The notes under the pieces were generated by a model. It worked only from the letters and a program-made list of their open reading frames with translations, did not search any database and was not told the origin of the DNA. From contig NZ_JAPFPY010000045.1 in NCBI RefSeq assembly GCF_026240945.1, forward strand, positions 1-39,373: DNA of 39,373 nucleotides, in the 5' to 3' direction. This DNA comes from Mycolicibacterium sp. J2. Lineage in GTDB: Bacteria; Actinomycetota; Actinomycetes; Mycobacteriales; Mycobacteriaceae. This document shows positions 15,045 to 23,437 of the stretch, piece by piece (position 1 is the first letter of the stretch; every line of letters begins with the position of its first letter). The position numbers were made by a program, and so were the translations under genes.

Positions 15045-16469
15045 GTGACAGCGAGCCACGGCGCGGTGGAGGAACACCTGGAGAGCGCCAGCTATCTGCA
15101 GAAGCGGCAGCTCAAATCCGGTAGCGCCGGTTGGATCCTGCTGGCCGGGCTGGGTGTCAGCTATGTCGTGTCGGGTGACTACTCGGGGTGGAATTTTGGC
15201 CTGGCGCAAGGCGGATTCGGCGGTCTGGCCATCGCTGCGGTGGTGATTGCCGGTATGTACCTGGCGCTGGTCCTGGGCATGGCCGAACTGTCCTCGGCCT
15301 TGCCCGCCGCGGGCGGCGGCTACACCTTCGCGCGCCGAGCGCTCGGTCCGTGGGGTGGATTCGCCACCGGCACAGCCATTCTCATCGAGTACGCCATCGC
15401 GCCCGCCGCCATCGCCACGTTCATCGGCGCGTACGTCGAATCCCTGGGACTGTTCGGGATCACCGACGGATGGTGGGTCTACCTGGCCGCTTACGTCCTG
15501 TTCATCGGGATCCACCTCTCGGGCGTCGGTGAGGCGCTCAAGGTCATGTTCGTCATCACCGGCATCGCGCTGGTCGGTCTGGTCGTCTTCGCCATATTCG
15601 CCGCCGGGCACTTCGACGCGGCCAACCTGACCAACATCCCGGTCGACACCGACACCGTGGGTGCCTCGACGTTCCTGCCGCACGGCTACCTGGGCATATG
15701 GGCCGCCATCCCGTTCGCGATCTGGTTTTTCCTTGCCGTCGAAGGGGTTCCGCTCGCCGCCGAGGAGACCGCCAACCCGGAACGCAACGTGCCCCGGGGC
15801 ATCATCGCGGCCATCACCGTGCTGCTGATCACCTGTGCCGGCGTGCTGATCCTCACCACCGGCGCCGGCGGCGCCGAACAGATGTCATCGTCGGGCAACC
15901 CACTGGTCGAGGCTCTCGGTACCGGCACGGCAGCCAAGGTGGTCAACTACATCGGTTTGGCGGGCCTGATCGCCAGCTTCTTCTCGATCATCTATGCCTA
16001 CTCCCGGCAGCTGTTCGCGCTGTCACGCGCGGGATATCTGCCAACTCGGTTGTCGGTCACCAACTCCCGCAAAGCGCCGACCCTGGCTCTGATCGTTCCC
16101 GGCGTCATCGGCTTCCTGCTGTCGCTCACCGGCAAGGGCGCATTGTTGCTGAACATGGCCGTCTTCGGTGCTGCGGTGAGCTACGTACTGATGATGGTCA
16201 GTCATATCGTGTTGCGCTGGCGCGAGCCTGAGATGCGCCGGCCCTACCGCACCCCCGGCGGCGCCGTGACCACCGGATTCGCGCTGGTCATCGCCGTCCT
16301 CGCGGTCATCGCAACCTTCCTTGTCGACAGCGTCGCTGCGCTGTCCTGCCTGGTGGTGTTTGCCGCGTTCATGGCCTACTTCGCCCTGTACAGCCGACAC
16401 CGTCTGATCGCCAATTCCCCCGACGAGGAATTCGCGATTCTGGCCGAGGCGGAGAGCGAGCTCAAATGA
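15045..16469 (+). CDS. eat: Ethanolamine permease
   Basis: This 474-residue APC-superfamily transporter has about twelve hydrophobic segments between residues 25 and 455. Recognisable parts are GLGVSYVVSGDYSGWNFGL near the N-terminus, the ELSSALPAAGGGYTFARRALG stretch, and WFFLAVEGVPLAAEETANPERNVPRGI. These are typical of proton-coupled ethanolamine permeases. GTG 15045 is chosen because AGGGAG lies 5 bases upstream; GTG 15039 adds two residues and has no ribosome site. The stop overlaps the eutB start as ATGA. The context (eutB and eutC directly downstream) makes ethanolamine the most likely substrate. Confidence 0.9.
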   Translation: MTASHGAVEEHLESASYLQKRQLKSGSAGWILLAGLGVSYVVSGDYSGWNFGLAQGGFGGLAIAAVVIAGMYLALVLGMAELSSALPAAGGGYTFARRALGPWGGFATGTAILIEYAIAPAAIATFIGAYVESLGLFGITDGWWVYLAAYVLFIGIHLSGVGEALKVMFVITGIALVGLVVFAIFAAGHFDAANLTNIPVDTDTVGASTFLPHGYLGIWAAIPFAIWFFLAVEGVPLAAEETANPERNVPRGIIAAITVLLITCAGVLILTTGAGGAEQMSSSGNPLVEALGTGTAAKVVNYIGLAGLIASFFSIIYAYSRQLFALSRAGYLPTRLSVTNSRKAPTLALIVPGVIGFLLSLTGKGALLLNMAVFGAAVSYVLMMVSHIVLRWREPEMRRPYRTPGGAVTTGFALVIAVLAVIATFLVDSVAALSCLVVFAAFMAYFALYSRHRLIANSPDEEFAILAEAESELK

Positions 16470-17881
16470 TCTACCGGCAGCAAATCGGTGGTGTCGGTTA
16501 CCGTTTCGACGGTCTTGTCGAGGTGTTGGCGAAGGCCACCCCGCTGCGCTCCGGTGATCAGCTCGCCGGCTGCGCGGCCGAGTCCGACGCCGAAAGAGCA
16601 GCCGCGGCATGGGTATTGGCTGACCTGCCGTTGCAGACATTCCTCGACGAAGAGGTGGTGTCGTACGACGACGACGAGGTGACCCGGCTGATCTTCGACA
16701 GCCACGACCGTGACGCCTTCGCCGACATCTCGCATCTGACCGTCGGCGGGTTCCGGGACTGGCTGCTGGACAACGCCTCTCGCGACGACGGTGCGATTCG
16801 TATCGCGGCCGTCGGTCCCGGCATCACCCCAGAGATGGCGGCTGCGGTCAGCAAGATCATGCGCAACCAGGACCTGATCGCGGTCGCGGCCGCCACCGAG
16901 GTCACCGCCGCGTTCCGGACGACGGTCGGACTGCCGGGGACCTTGGCCACCCGGCTACAGCCCAACCACCCCACCGACGACCCGCGGGGAATCGCCGCGG
17001 CGGTACTCGACGGCCTGCTGCTCGGCTGCGGTGACGCGGTCATCGGCATCAATCCGGCCACCGATTCACCGCACGCCACAGCCGATCTGCTGTATCTGCT
17101 GGACTCGATCCGCTCCCGCTACGACATCCCAGCGCAGTCGTGCGTGCTGTCGCACATCACCACCACCATCGGGCTGATCGAGGAGGGGGTGCCGGTGGAC
17201 CTGGTGTTCCAGTCGATCGCCGGTACCGAGGGCGCCAACACCGCGTTCGGGGTGAATATCGACCTGTTGCGCGAAGGTAATGCCGCAGCACGGTCGTTGC
17301 GGCGCGGCACCGTCGGCGACAACGTGATGTATCTGGAGACGGGTCAGGGCTCGGCGTTGAGCTCCGGTGCGCATCTCGGCGTCGGTGGTAAGCCAGTCGA
17401 CCAGCAGACGCTGGAGACCCGCGCCTACGCCGTCGCCCGCGACCTGCAGCCGCTGCTGGTCAACACCGTGGTCGGTTTCATCGGTCCCGAATACCTCTAT
17501 GACGGGAAGCAGATCATCCGGGCAGGCCTGGAAGATCACTTCTGCGGCAAGCTGCTCGGCCTGCCGATGGGCGTCGACGTCTGCTACACCAACCACGCCG
17601 AAGCCGACCAGAACGACATGGACAACCTGCTGACGCTGCTGGCCGCCGCAGGCGTTGCCTTCGTCATCACCGTGCCCGGAGCCGACGACGTCATGCTCGG
17701 CTACCAGAGCCTGTCCTTCCACGACGTGCTGACCGCGCGTCGAACCCTCGGGTTGCACCCGGCACCGGAATTCGAGCACTGGCTGCGCGATATCGGCATG
17801 GTGGACGCCACCGGCCGACTGACGCCGTTCGACGTCACCCGATCACCGCTGCGATCACTGACCTCGGCGGGCGCGTCATGA
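16466..17881 (+). CDS. eutB: Ethanolamine ammonia-lyase, large subunit
   Basis: EutB is the catalytic subunit of the adenosylcobalamin-dependent enzyme that splits ethanolamine to acetaldehyde and ammonia. The 471-residue protein matches family length (about 450-465) and carries conserved stretches such as IGINPATDS, SHITTTIGLIEEGVPVDLVFQSIAGTEGANTAFGV, YLETGQGSALSSGAHLG, IGPEYLYDGKQIIRAGLEDHFCGKLLGLPMG and CYTNHAEADQNDMDNL. Glu and Asp residues in these segments hold substrate in known structures. It starts four bases inside the end of the permease gene and ends four bases inside eutC. The cell must make or import B12. No EutA reactivating factor is encoded in this window. Confidence 0.96.
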   Translation: MIYRQQIGGVGYRFDGLVEVLAKATPLRSGDQLAGCAAESDAERAAAAWVLADLPLQTFLDEEVVSYDDDEVTRLIFDSHDRDAFADISHLTVGGFRDWLLDNASRDDGAIRIAAVGPGITPEMAAAVSKIMRNQDLIAVAAATEVTAAFRTTVGLPGTLATRLQPNHPTDDPRGIAAAVLDGLLLGCGDAVIGINPATDSPHATADLLYLLDSIRSRYDIPAQSCVLSHITTTIGLIEEGVPVDLVFQSIAGTEGANTAFGVNIDLLREGNAAARSLRRGTVGDNVMYLETGQGSALSSGAHLGVGGKPVDQQTLETRAYAVARDLQPLLVNTVVGFIGPEYLYDGKQIIRAGLEDHFCGKLLGLPMGVDVCYTNHAEADQNDMDNLLTLLAAAGVAFVITVPGADDVMLGYQSLSFHDVLTARRTLGLHPAPEFEHWLRDIGMVDATGRLTPFDVTRSPLRSLTSAGAS

Positions 17882-18651
17882 GTTCCGACGAGCCGGCCCG
17901 CCAACAATTCTGGGACGAGCTACGCACCACCACGCAGGCTCGGATCGGGCTGGGTCGTGCCGGCAATGGACTACCGACGCGAGAGGTGCTGGCGCTCAAC
18001 GCTGCCCACGCCGCCGCCCGCGACGCGGTACACCTGCCGCTGGATGTCGAACAGCTGGCCGCCCGTGTCGCCGAGATCGGTATCGGTGTCCCGGTGACGG
18101 TCACCAGCCAAGCGACATCGCGGGGCGAGTACCTACGTCGGCCCGACCTCGGCCGCAGCCCCGCCGACCTGTCGGCGGTGCCAGAAAGCCCGGCCGATAT
18201 CGGTTTCGTGCTCGCCGACGGACTGTCACCGACGGCGGTGATGCACCACGGCGTCCCGCTGCTGCGCGAACTCGCGGCCCAACTCGGCCAGACGTATTCG
18301 TTGGCGTCCCCGGTGATCGCGACACAGGCGCGCGTCGCCCTCGGTGATCACATCGCCGCCCAGGGTGGCTACGGGACACTGCTGGTCATCATCGGTGAGC
18401 GGCCGGGCCTGTCCGTGTCGGACAGCCTCGGCATCTACCTGACCCACCGGCCCCGCCGAGGGTGCACCGATGCGGATCGCAATTGCATCTCAAACATCCA
18501 CCCACCCGACGGGTTGGGCTACCAGGAGGCGGCGCGCGTGGCGGTCAGTCTGGTGGCCGGGGCCCGGCAGCTCGGGCGGTCCGGGGTGGCGCTCAAGGAC
18601 ACATCGCGGGCGGTGGCCCTCGGGTCGGGTGCGGGCGCCCAGCTGCCGTAG
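17878..18651 (+). CDS. eutC: Ethanolamine ammonia-lyase, small subunit
   Basis: EutC binds the cobalamin together with EutB. The 257-residue protein has the family's N-terminal ARIGLGRAGNGLPTREVL, the middle segment ADIGFVLADGLSPTAVMHHGVPLL, GERPGLSVSDSLGIYLTHRPRRGCTDADRNCISNI and the C-terminal GYQEAARVAVSLVAGARQLGRSGVALKD. It is shorter than the enterobacterial protein (about 295), mostly because the microcompartment-targeting N-terminal extension is absent, which agrees with the lack of shell genes nearby. It is coupled to eutB by ATGA. Confidence 0.95.
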   Translation: MSSDEPARQQFWDELRTTTQARIGLGRAGNGLPTREVLALNAAHAAARDAVHLPLDVEQLAARVAEIGIGVPVTVTSQATSRGEYLRRPDLGRSPADLSAVPESPADIGFVLADGLSPTAVMHHGVPLLRELAAQLGQTYSLASPVIATQARVALGDHIAAQGGYGTLLVIIGERPGLSVSDSLGIYLTHRPRRGCTDADRNCISNIHPPDGLGYQEAARVAVSLVAGARQLGRSGVALKDTSRAVALGSGAGAQLP

Positions 18652-18676
18652 CACCGGACTTGTCGGTGGTGCCGCC

Positions 18677-18682
18677 TAGCAT
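18677..18682 (+). promoter_or_regulatory. -10 element of the VOC gene
   Basis: TAGCAT lies in the 38-bp gap after eutC and ends 7 bases before ATG 18690, the spacing expected for a leaderless transcript. Confidence 0.4.
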
Positions 18683-18689
18683 CCCGACC

Positions 18690-19103
18690 ATGAAACTTGT
18701 GTCCACGCGCATCATCACCGCCGATGTCGGTCGGCTGGTCGCCTTCTACGAGCAGGTCACCGGCACCGCAGCGGTATGGGCCAATGAGTTGTTCGCCGAG
18801 ATCCAGACGCCGGTCGGCACCCTGGCCATCGGCAGCGACAAAACCGTGCCGCTGTTCGGCGCGGGATCGGCCGAGCCGGCCGCCAACCGCAGCGCGATCA
18901 TCGAGTTCATCGTCGACGACGTGGATGCCGACTATGAGCGGTTGCGGGGGAGCGTGGGCGAGGTGGTCACCGAACCGACGACGATGCCGTGGGGCAACCG
19001 GGCGCTGCTGTTCCGCGACCCCGACGGCAACCTCGTCAACCTGTTCACCCCGGTGGCCGACGCCGCGCGGGCCAAGTTCGGGGCCGTCAGCCCACCGAAC
19101 TGA
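18690..19103 (+). CDS. VOC family (glyoxalase-fold) protein
   Basis: This 137-residue protein has two beta-alpha-beta-beta-beta modules of the vicinal-oxygen-chelate fold: MKLVSTRIITADVGRLVAFYEQVTG at the N-terminus and IIEFIVDDVDADYERLRG in the second half, ending with LLFRDPDGNLVNLFTP. Members bind metals and act as glyoxalases, dioxygenases or antibiotic-binding proteins. The DPDGNLVNLF end is common in uncharacterised members. The expected metal ligands are not all obvious, so the reaction is unknown. Its 3' end overlaps the convergent lipoprotein gene by 17 bp. Confidence 0.85.
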   Translation: MKLVSTRIITADVGRLVAFYEQVTGTAAVWANELFAEIQTPVGTLAIGSDKTVPLFGAGSAEPAANRSAIIEFIVDDVDADYERLRGSVGEVVTEPTTMPWGNRALLFRDPDGNLVNLFTPVADAARAKFGAVSPPN

Positions 19104-19674
19104 TGCTCGCTCCGCAGATCGGCAGGTCGATCGGCAGGGTGCGCGCGACGACATCGTTGGGCGGGGTGACCACCAACTGTCCCCACCGGGCGCATGAGTT
19201 CCCGGATTCGGTGTCGATCATCGAGGTCAGCACATCGGCGCTGCCGACCTCACCGGGCTGCAGCGTCAGGCGCGGCGCCGCGTTGGCGGGCCGTCGCGGG
19301 ATGTTGATCAGCACGCCGCCGGCCGGTGTCACCAGATCGGCACCCGGATAGCCCACCATGGTGCACGCCTGATGTGACGAGTTGCGGAAGGACACCACCA
19401 CGCGCCGTTGCGTGTTCGCGGATTCCATTGCTCCGTTGGTGACCTCGAGCGCATCGTCGGCGCAGGGGCCGACCTGCTGCGGTACCTGGGCGGGTGGCTG
19501 CTGCGGTGCATGGGATGGGGTGACCGTGACGGTCACGGGCGCCACCGAGGAGACGGGCGCCGGCGGCGGGTTGGCGGTGACGGTCACCGTCGATGCTGGT
19601 GGTGACTGCTGGGCGGTGCATCCCGCAAGCAGGGCGATCGCCACCACCGGCAGCGACCGAGCGACGATCTTCAT
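19087..19674 (-). CDS. DUF4232-type lipoprotein
   Basis: This 195-residue protein begins with a lipoprotein signal peptide ending in LLAGC (Cys19 is the lipid-modified residue). Then comes a Pro/Thr/Val-rich linker (about 22-66), then a C-terminal domain starting at CADDALEVTNGAMESANTQRR and containing VVSFRNSSHQACTMVGYPGADL, the recognised start of the DUF4232 domain of actinobacterial cell-surface proteins. Three more cysteines (in HQACTM, NSCARW and LPICGA) probably form disulfides outside the membrane. Function is unknown. It is convergent with the VOC gene. Confidence 0.82.
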   Translation of the reverse strand: MKIVARSLPVVAIALLAGCTAQQSPPASTVTVTANPPPAPVSSVAPVTVTVTPSHAPQQPPAQVPQQVGPCADDALEVTNGAMESANTQRRVVVSFRNSSHQACTMVGYPGADLVTPAGGVLINIPRRPANAAPRLTLQPGEVGSADVLTSMIDTESGNSCARWGQLVVTPPNDVVARTLPIDLPICGASISSVG

Positions 19675-19801
19675 GAGACACGTCCTTTCGTGGTGTCAGG
19701 TGTCCCCACGCTATGGCCTGGTTCTTGACGGATTCTTGGCACCAATCCCGAAAGGGGCTGCACCACAGTGACGCCCAGAGCGCCGAGCTTGCCGACAGGG
19801 G

Positions 19802-20125
19802 TTACGGCCTGGCGGGCGGAACGGGTGCGGCCTGATGCGGCGTACCCCGCCACGGATAGACGGTGTTGGTCGCGATATCCACGGTCCCCTCCGACGTCCA
19901 ATACCAGTCGTGGCAGATGTTCCAATCCCAGGTGATCACGCCGAACTCGGCGCCGGGGATCAACGGGTCGCCCGGGCACCAATGGGTGCAGGTCAGGCCG
20001 CCGGGGCAGTTGCCACCCTGATAACTGGGGCCGTCGGCGTCCGCGGTACCGGCGCCGCCAAGCACGATCAACCCCACCCCGCCGGACATGACGACGGTGG
20101 CCGCCATCCGCGTAAACCGGTTCAT
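19802..20125 (-). CDS. Small secreted cysteine- and tryptophan-rich protein
   Basis: This 107-residue protein has a signal peptide (charged MNRFTR, hydrophobic 8-27, likely cut after ADA at about residue 30). The mature part holds Cys40, Cys46, Cys50 and Cys71 (able to form two disulfides) and many Trp and Gly residues, then a Pro-rich tail. I do not recognise a named family. Similar short secreted proteins of unknown function are frequent in mycobacteria. It probably acts in the cell envelope or outside. Confidence 0.7.
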   Translation of the reverse strand: MNRFTRMAATVVMSGGVGLIVLGGAGTADADGPSYQGGNCPGGLTCTHWCPGDPLIPGAEFGVITWDWNICHDWYWTSEGTVDIATNTVYPWRGTPHQAAPVPPARP

Positions 20126-20331
20126 CTTTCGGTCCCTCCATCAGGCGTCGCTGTCCGGACGCGTCGTGGCATCCAGTAGACGTCGGGCCGGGCCGCTACC
20201 GATCCCAAATGGCGCAGACACCCGGGAATCGGACACGGACACCGCGGTGTTGCATGGATTGTCGGGGTCGAACGAGACATGCGTGGTCAACGAGAGTTGG
20301 CCGCCTGCGGACTCGGGACCGCGGTCACCGT
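20126..20331 (-). other. Gap between the secreted protein and the propeller fragment; possible out-of-frame coding remnant
   Basis: After the stop of the propeller fragment, the minus strand stays open in another frame from about 20,305 to 20,151. It reads ESAGGQLSLTTHV and later CNTAVSVSDSRVSAP and ends in TGA at 20,151-20,153. This could be the displaced end of the same gene or a chance open frame. Bases 20,126-20,150 hold a GGAGGGACC ribosome-site-like run for the secreted-protein gene. Confidence 0.3.
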
Positions 20332-20793
20332 TCAGTCCAAGGGAGTGACGAACAACGCGGCTGGCCCTGCAATGGCGGGGGAGTCGAACAGCTGCATCGA
20401 TTCGAGCGGAGCGCGCGGATCCAGGGCGCCGGCATCGTTGCGGCTGCGGAGCGAAAACCATAGGCGCCCAGCAGGATCCGACTTCAAGGCCGCCGGACGG
20501 CCGCCTTCGGGTGGCGGGTACATGGCGATGGTCGACGACGGGTCCGGCGCTTCGGGATGCACGGCACCCAATGCGTCCGAGCCGAGGACGGTGAACCACA
20601 CGCGGCCATCGCATGCGGGAAAGATGTTGGCCGGCAAAGCGATAGCGGGATTGCTGAATGTCTGCACGACACCGTCGCGTACCCGGCCGATGCGGTGGTT
20701 GCCGATGCTGGTGAACCACATATCGCCGAACGCGTGAATCGGCCCGGTCGGTGCATCGAGCTCCGGGCTGGCGAACACTGTGATGGCGGCCAC
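20332..20793 (-). pseudogene. Truncated Vgb/streptogramin-lyase-like beta-propeller
   Basis: The 153-residue frame from GTG 20793-20791 contains about three and a half repeats of roughly 42 residues with the signature of Vgb-type propellers: GPIHAFGDMWFTSIGNHRIGRV, PANIFPACDGRVWFTVLGSDALGAV and PAALKSDPAGRLWFSLRSRNDAGAL. Each WF(T/S) marks one blade. A complete Vgb-like propeller needs six or seven blades (about 290 residues), so about half is missing. The last residues ALFVTPLD stop just where a DG(T/N)xW turn is expected. It is probably a decayed gene, though a short multimeric propeller cannot be excluded. Confidence 0.6.
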
Positions 20794-20836
20794 TCGCCGA
20801 GCTCAACTAAAAAAGCTGCCGTCCAAGGAGTTTCGG

Positions 20837-20880
20837 AGACCGGACCGTCGACCTCGGGGGTAGTATCGACGATCCGGTCT
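20837..20880. terminator. Long stem-loop between the papain-like gene and the propeller fragment
   Basis: AGACCGGACCGTCGA (20837-20851) and TCGACGATCCGGTCT (20866-20880) pair over 15 bases with one mismatch around a 14-base loop. In minus orientation it follows the stop of the gene at 20909 by 28 bases, and a T6 run lies about 20 bases further on. It may be a terminator. The distance of the T-run is unusual, so an operator is possible. Confidence 0.4.
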
Positions 20881-20908
20881 GCTCGTTGTAACGCAGAAAT
20901 CCCCGCGG

Positions 20909-21616
20909 TTATGCCAGGGGTGTCGCAACGTCGACGGCGATCTCGTCCCCCAGGGTGTATCCGGGGGTCAGTGACAGTGTGTCGCCGCTCCAGAACTTGC
21001 CCGGATCGAAATAGTTTTCCCGCTTCTCGGTCTGCAGCAGGCCCATGTCCTCGTAGGTGATGGCGACCGTCTCCGCGCAGTACGCCGTCTCCAGGCCGAC
21101 GGCCCGCCGTCGCGACTTGCTGCGCTCGGCGGACTCCCGCACCTTCGTGTGTACGAATGGCAGCCCCCGGGTGAAGTCGCTGACGATCGGCAGCCGCCCG
21201 CGCAACCACCGGCCGGTCAGCCGGGCCGTCGTCGGGAATGCCGTACCGTTCATCCGGGCGATCACCCGCAGCATCTGGTCCTCCTGCTCGCGGGTGGCAT
21301 ACGGGGACAGCTGACGTAACCAGCAGCGCTGCCCGTAACCGTGCACCCACTGCTCGACGACCTCGCGCGCATCGTTGAGTTGCACGCCGCGGTGATGCGT
21401 GCCGGTCCACAGGTCCAGCAGCTTTTGGCCGAGTTCGGCATGCCAGATCAGCGGCGGCAGGTCGTCGATGGCCACCGTCATGCCGACGTGGTTGACCGGC
21501 GCGTTGGTCAACGTCTGAATGGCGCGGTCCGGACCCGAGTCGCCGCGGAACAACCAGATATCACCGGTGCGGGTCTCGTTCAGTGCGCGGTCCAGTGACA
21601 CCGTGTGTGCGTCCAC
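20909..21616 (-). CDS. Permuted papain-like (YiiX/YaeF, NlpC/P60-related) protein
   Basis: This 235-residue protein has the order His before Cys that marks the permuted NlpC/P60 group: TGDIWLFRG (17-25), catalytic His43 in VNHVGMTV, and catalytic Cys180 in AYCAETVA. Such proteins (YiiX, YaeF, LRAT-like) are thiol hydrolases or acyltransferases that act on lipids or amide bonds. There is no signal peptide, so it is probably cytosolic. The GTG start at 21616-21614 has no rival. The substrate is unknown. Confidence 0.7.
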   Translation of the reverse strand: MDAHTVSLDRALNETRTGDIWLFRGDSGPDRAIQTLTNAPVNHVGMTVAIDDLPPLIWHAELGQKLLDLWTGTHHRGVQLNDAREVVEQWVHGYGQRCWLRQLSPYATREQEDQMLRVIARMNGTAFPTTARLTGRWLRGRLPIVSDFTRGLPFVHTKVRESAERSKSRRRAVGLETAYCAETVAITYEDMGLLQTEKRENYFDPGKFWSGDTLSLTPGYTLGDEIAVDVATPLA

Positions 21617-21645
21617 CCCGGCAGCCTATGCAGCACAATCGCTTG

Positions 21646-21807
21646 ATGCGAAGCATCTGGAAGTGGGTCGGGTTGGCCGGCGTCGCCGGGGTGGTGGCCG
21701 GCGGGGTGCTGGTCGCGCGGGATCAGCGCAAGCGTAAGGCCTACACACCCGACGACATCCGGGCCCGGCTGCACCAGCGGCTGAACGAGGCCAACCAGAG
21801 CGGTTGA
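21646..21807 (+). CDS. Small single-pass membrane protein
   Basis: This 53-residue frame from ATG 21646 has one membrane helix (about residues 6-24, WVGLAGVAGVVAGGVLVA), then a strongly basic stretch RDQRKRK and a helical C-terminus DDIRARLHQRLNEANQSG. The positive-inside rule places the C-terminus in the cytosol. It is divergent from the papain-like gene. A longer in-frame ATG at 21628 exists but adds nothing conserved. No function can be assigned. Confidence 0.6.
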   Translation: MRSIWKWVGLAGVAGVVAGGVLVARDQRKRKAYTPDDIRARLHQRLNEANQSG

Positions 21808-21884
21808 CTCCTGGCGAGCGGCCCTGGAATGCCACTTCGTGCGGCGTGTCGGTGTGCAGACACGGCCGCTCGCGGGAGAAACGA

Positions 21885-22748
21885 TCAGCGGTTGACGAAG
21901 TCGACCACGACGTCGGTGAAGGCGTCGTTGTCGTCGCCCGCGGCGGTGTGTCCGGCGTCGGACAACTCGATGAACTCGGCGGCCGGCACCTTTGCCAGGA
22001 AGTCGCGAACACCCTCTTCGCTCACCACGTCGGAGAGTCGGCCGCGGATGAGCAGGATCGGTACGGTGAGGTTCATCGCGGCCTGTTCCAGCTTGTCCAC
22101 CCGGGTGAACGGGTCGTCGCCGGGCTTGGTGAGAAACGCGGGATCCCAATGCCAGTACCACCGGCCGTTGCGCAGCCGCAGGTTCTTCTTCAGCCCTTCG
22201 GCGCTGCGCGGTTTCGGCCGGTGCGGCAGGTATTCGGCCACCGCGTCGGCGGCCTGCTCCAGCGAGTCGAAGCCGTGCACGTGGTTGAACATGAAGTCGC
22301 GGATACGGGCGCTGCCGTCCTTCTCGAAGCGCGGCACCACGTCGACGAGCACCAGTTTGGTCACCAGGTTGGGTCCGGCCTCGTGGGCGGCCAGGATGCC
22401 GGTCAGCCCGCCCATGCTGGCGCCGATGAGCACCACCGGCCTGCCGATCTGGTAGAGCACCTGCAAGGTGTCGGCGCACAGCGTCTCGACGGCGTAGTTG
22501 GCGGTGGGGGACCGGTCACTGTCGCCATGGCCACGGCTGTCCAGCGCGACGACGTGCATGCCGGCCTCGCCCAGCACGTGCCCGGTGTTCTTCCACGAGT
22601 GCCGGTTCTGGCCGCCGCCGTGCAACAGCAGGATGGTCGGCAGGTCCGTCTCGATTCCGGCGTTCCATTCGTCGGCGACCAGGGTCAGGTCGTCGACACC
22701 GCGGAATGTGACCGTCTGCGGTGTGTTGTCTGCTGCGCTCACGGGCAT
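21885..22748 (-). CDS. Alpha/beta hydrolase
   Basis: This 287-residue alpha/beta-hydrolase-fold protein has the oxyanion-hole motif LLHGGGQNRHSW (41-52), DSRGHGDSDRS (70-80), nucleophile Ser111 in GASMGG, and a C-terminal His in DAGHTAAGDDND. There is a VVPRF-containing cap region after strand 6. Such enzymes hydrolyse esters, lactones or epoxides. The substrate is unknown. It is divergent from the TetR gene (89 bp between starts), so that TetR protein probably controls it. It lies beside the mce locus, and a link to lipid breakdown is possible. Confidence 0.88.
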   Translation of the reverse strand: MPVSAADNTPQTVTFRGVDDLTLVADEWNAGIETDLPTILLLHGGGQNRHSWKNTGHVLGEAGMHVVALDSRGHGDSDRSPTANYAVETLCADTLQVLYQIGRPVVLIGASMGGLTGILAAHEAGPNLVTKLVLVDVVPRFEKDGSARIRDFMFNHVHGFDSLEQAADAVAEYLPHRPKPRSAEGLKKNLRLRNGRWYWHWDPAFLTKPGDDPFTRVDKLEQAAMNLTVPILLIRGRLSDVVSEEGVRDFLAKVPAAEFIELSDAGHTAAGDDNDAFTDVVVDFVNR

Positions 22749-22824
22749 CCTCTCGCCGACCCCGCGATCACGTTACCGAGCCGCCCGATACCGCAAATGA
22801 CCGGTCCGCCCGCGCGGGCGTCCC

Positions 22825-22830
22825 TAGAAT
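22825..22830 (+). promoter_or_regulatory. -10 element of the TetR gene
   Basis: TAGAAT ends 7 bases before GTG 22838, so transcription would begin at the start codon. This fixes the start of the TetR gene, whose frame is open for another 117 bases upstream. Confidence 0.5.
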
Positions 22831-22837
22831 CACGGCT

Positions 22838-23437
22838 GTGCCGCCGGAACGTTTCCTCGACGAGGAACGTGGCCGCATCACCGGGGCCACCTACGAGTGC
22901 CTGGTGGAACCCCACGAGGGCCCGGTGCCGGTGTCGGCGATCCTGGCCAGGGCCGGTGTGTCCAGCCGGGCGTTCTACCGCCATTTCGAGTCAAAAGACG
23001 AGTTGTTCCTGGCGATGTTGCAGGACCTGGCAGCCACGCTGTCGGGCTGGCTGGACGAGATCGCGAGGGGACCCGGCGCGCCGGGCGAGCAGCTGCGTGC
23101 CTGGATCGACCAAATGTTTGCTCTGGCGACCGAACCGTTGGTCTCCAGCTACCTCGCGGTGATGGAATCCGACGAGATGCGGTCCGCGAAGGGCTATCCG
23201 CATGTCCGCGAGCAGGCCCGCACTGATCGGGAACGGATCCTGGCCGAAATACTGCGCCGTGGTGTTCAGGATGGCTCATTTCCGCTGGCCGAACCGGAGT
23301 TTGACGCGGTGGCGATCAACGCGTTGGTCAGCAGACAGCTCAGTGTGCCGGTACCGGCCGATCCGGCGCTGGTCGACATCGCCAAGCACCAAGTGTTCGG
23401 TTTCGCCTTGCGCGCGCTCGGCGCTGGCAAATTTTGA
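22838..23437 (+). CDS. TetR family transcriptional regulator
   Basis: This 199-residue repressor-type protein has its helix-turn-helix at about residues 28-50 (VPVSAILARAGVSSRAFYRHFESKDELF), the usual TetR signature. The C-terminal two thirds form the ligand-binding helical domain. The leaderless-type -10 supports GTG 22838. The gene points towards the mce operon (180 bp downstream) and away from the hydrolase, so it could control either or both. No operator palindrome stands out. The ligand is unknown. Confidence 0.88.
   Translation: MPPERFLDEERGRITGATYECLVEPHEGPVPVSAILARAGVSSRAFYRHFESKDELFLAMLQDLAATLSGWLDEIARGPGAPGEQLRAWIDQMFALATEPLVSSYLAVMESDEMRSAKGYPHVREQARTDRERILAEILRRGVQDGSFPLAEPEFDAVAINALVSRQLSVPVPADPALVDIAKHQVFGFALRALGAGKF

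Noticed and set aside
20484..21410. 308-residue minus-strand frame over the papain-like gene and the propeller
   Set aside because: It joins parts of two genes in the wrong frame and shows only low-complexity composition.
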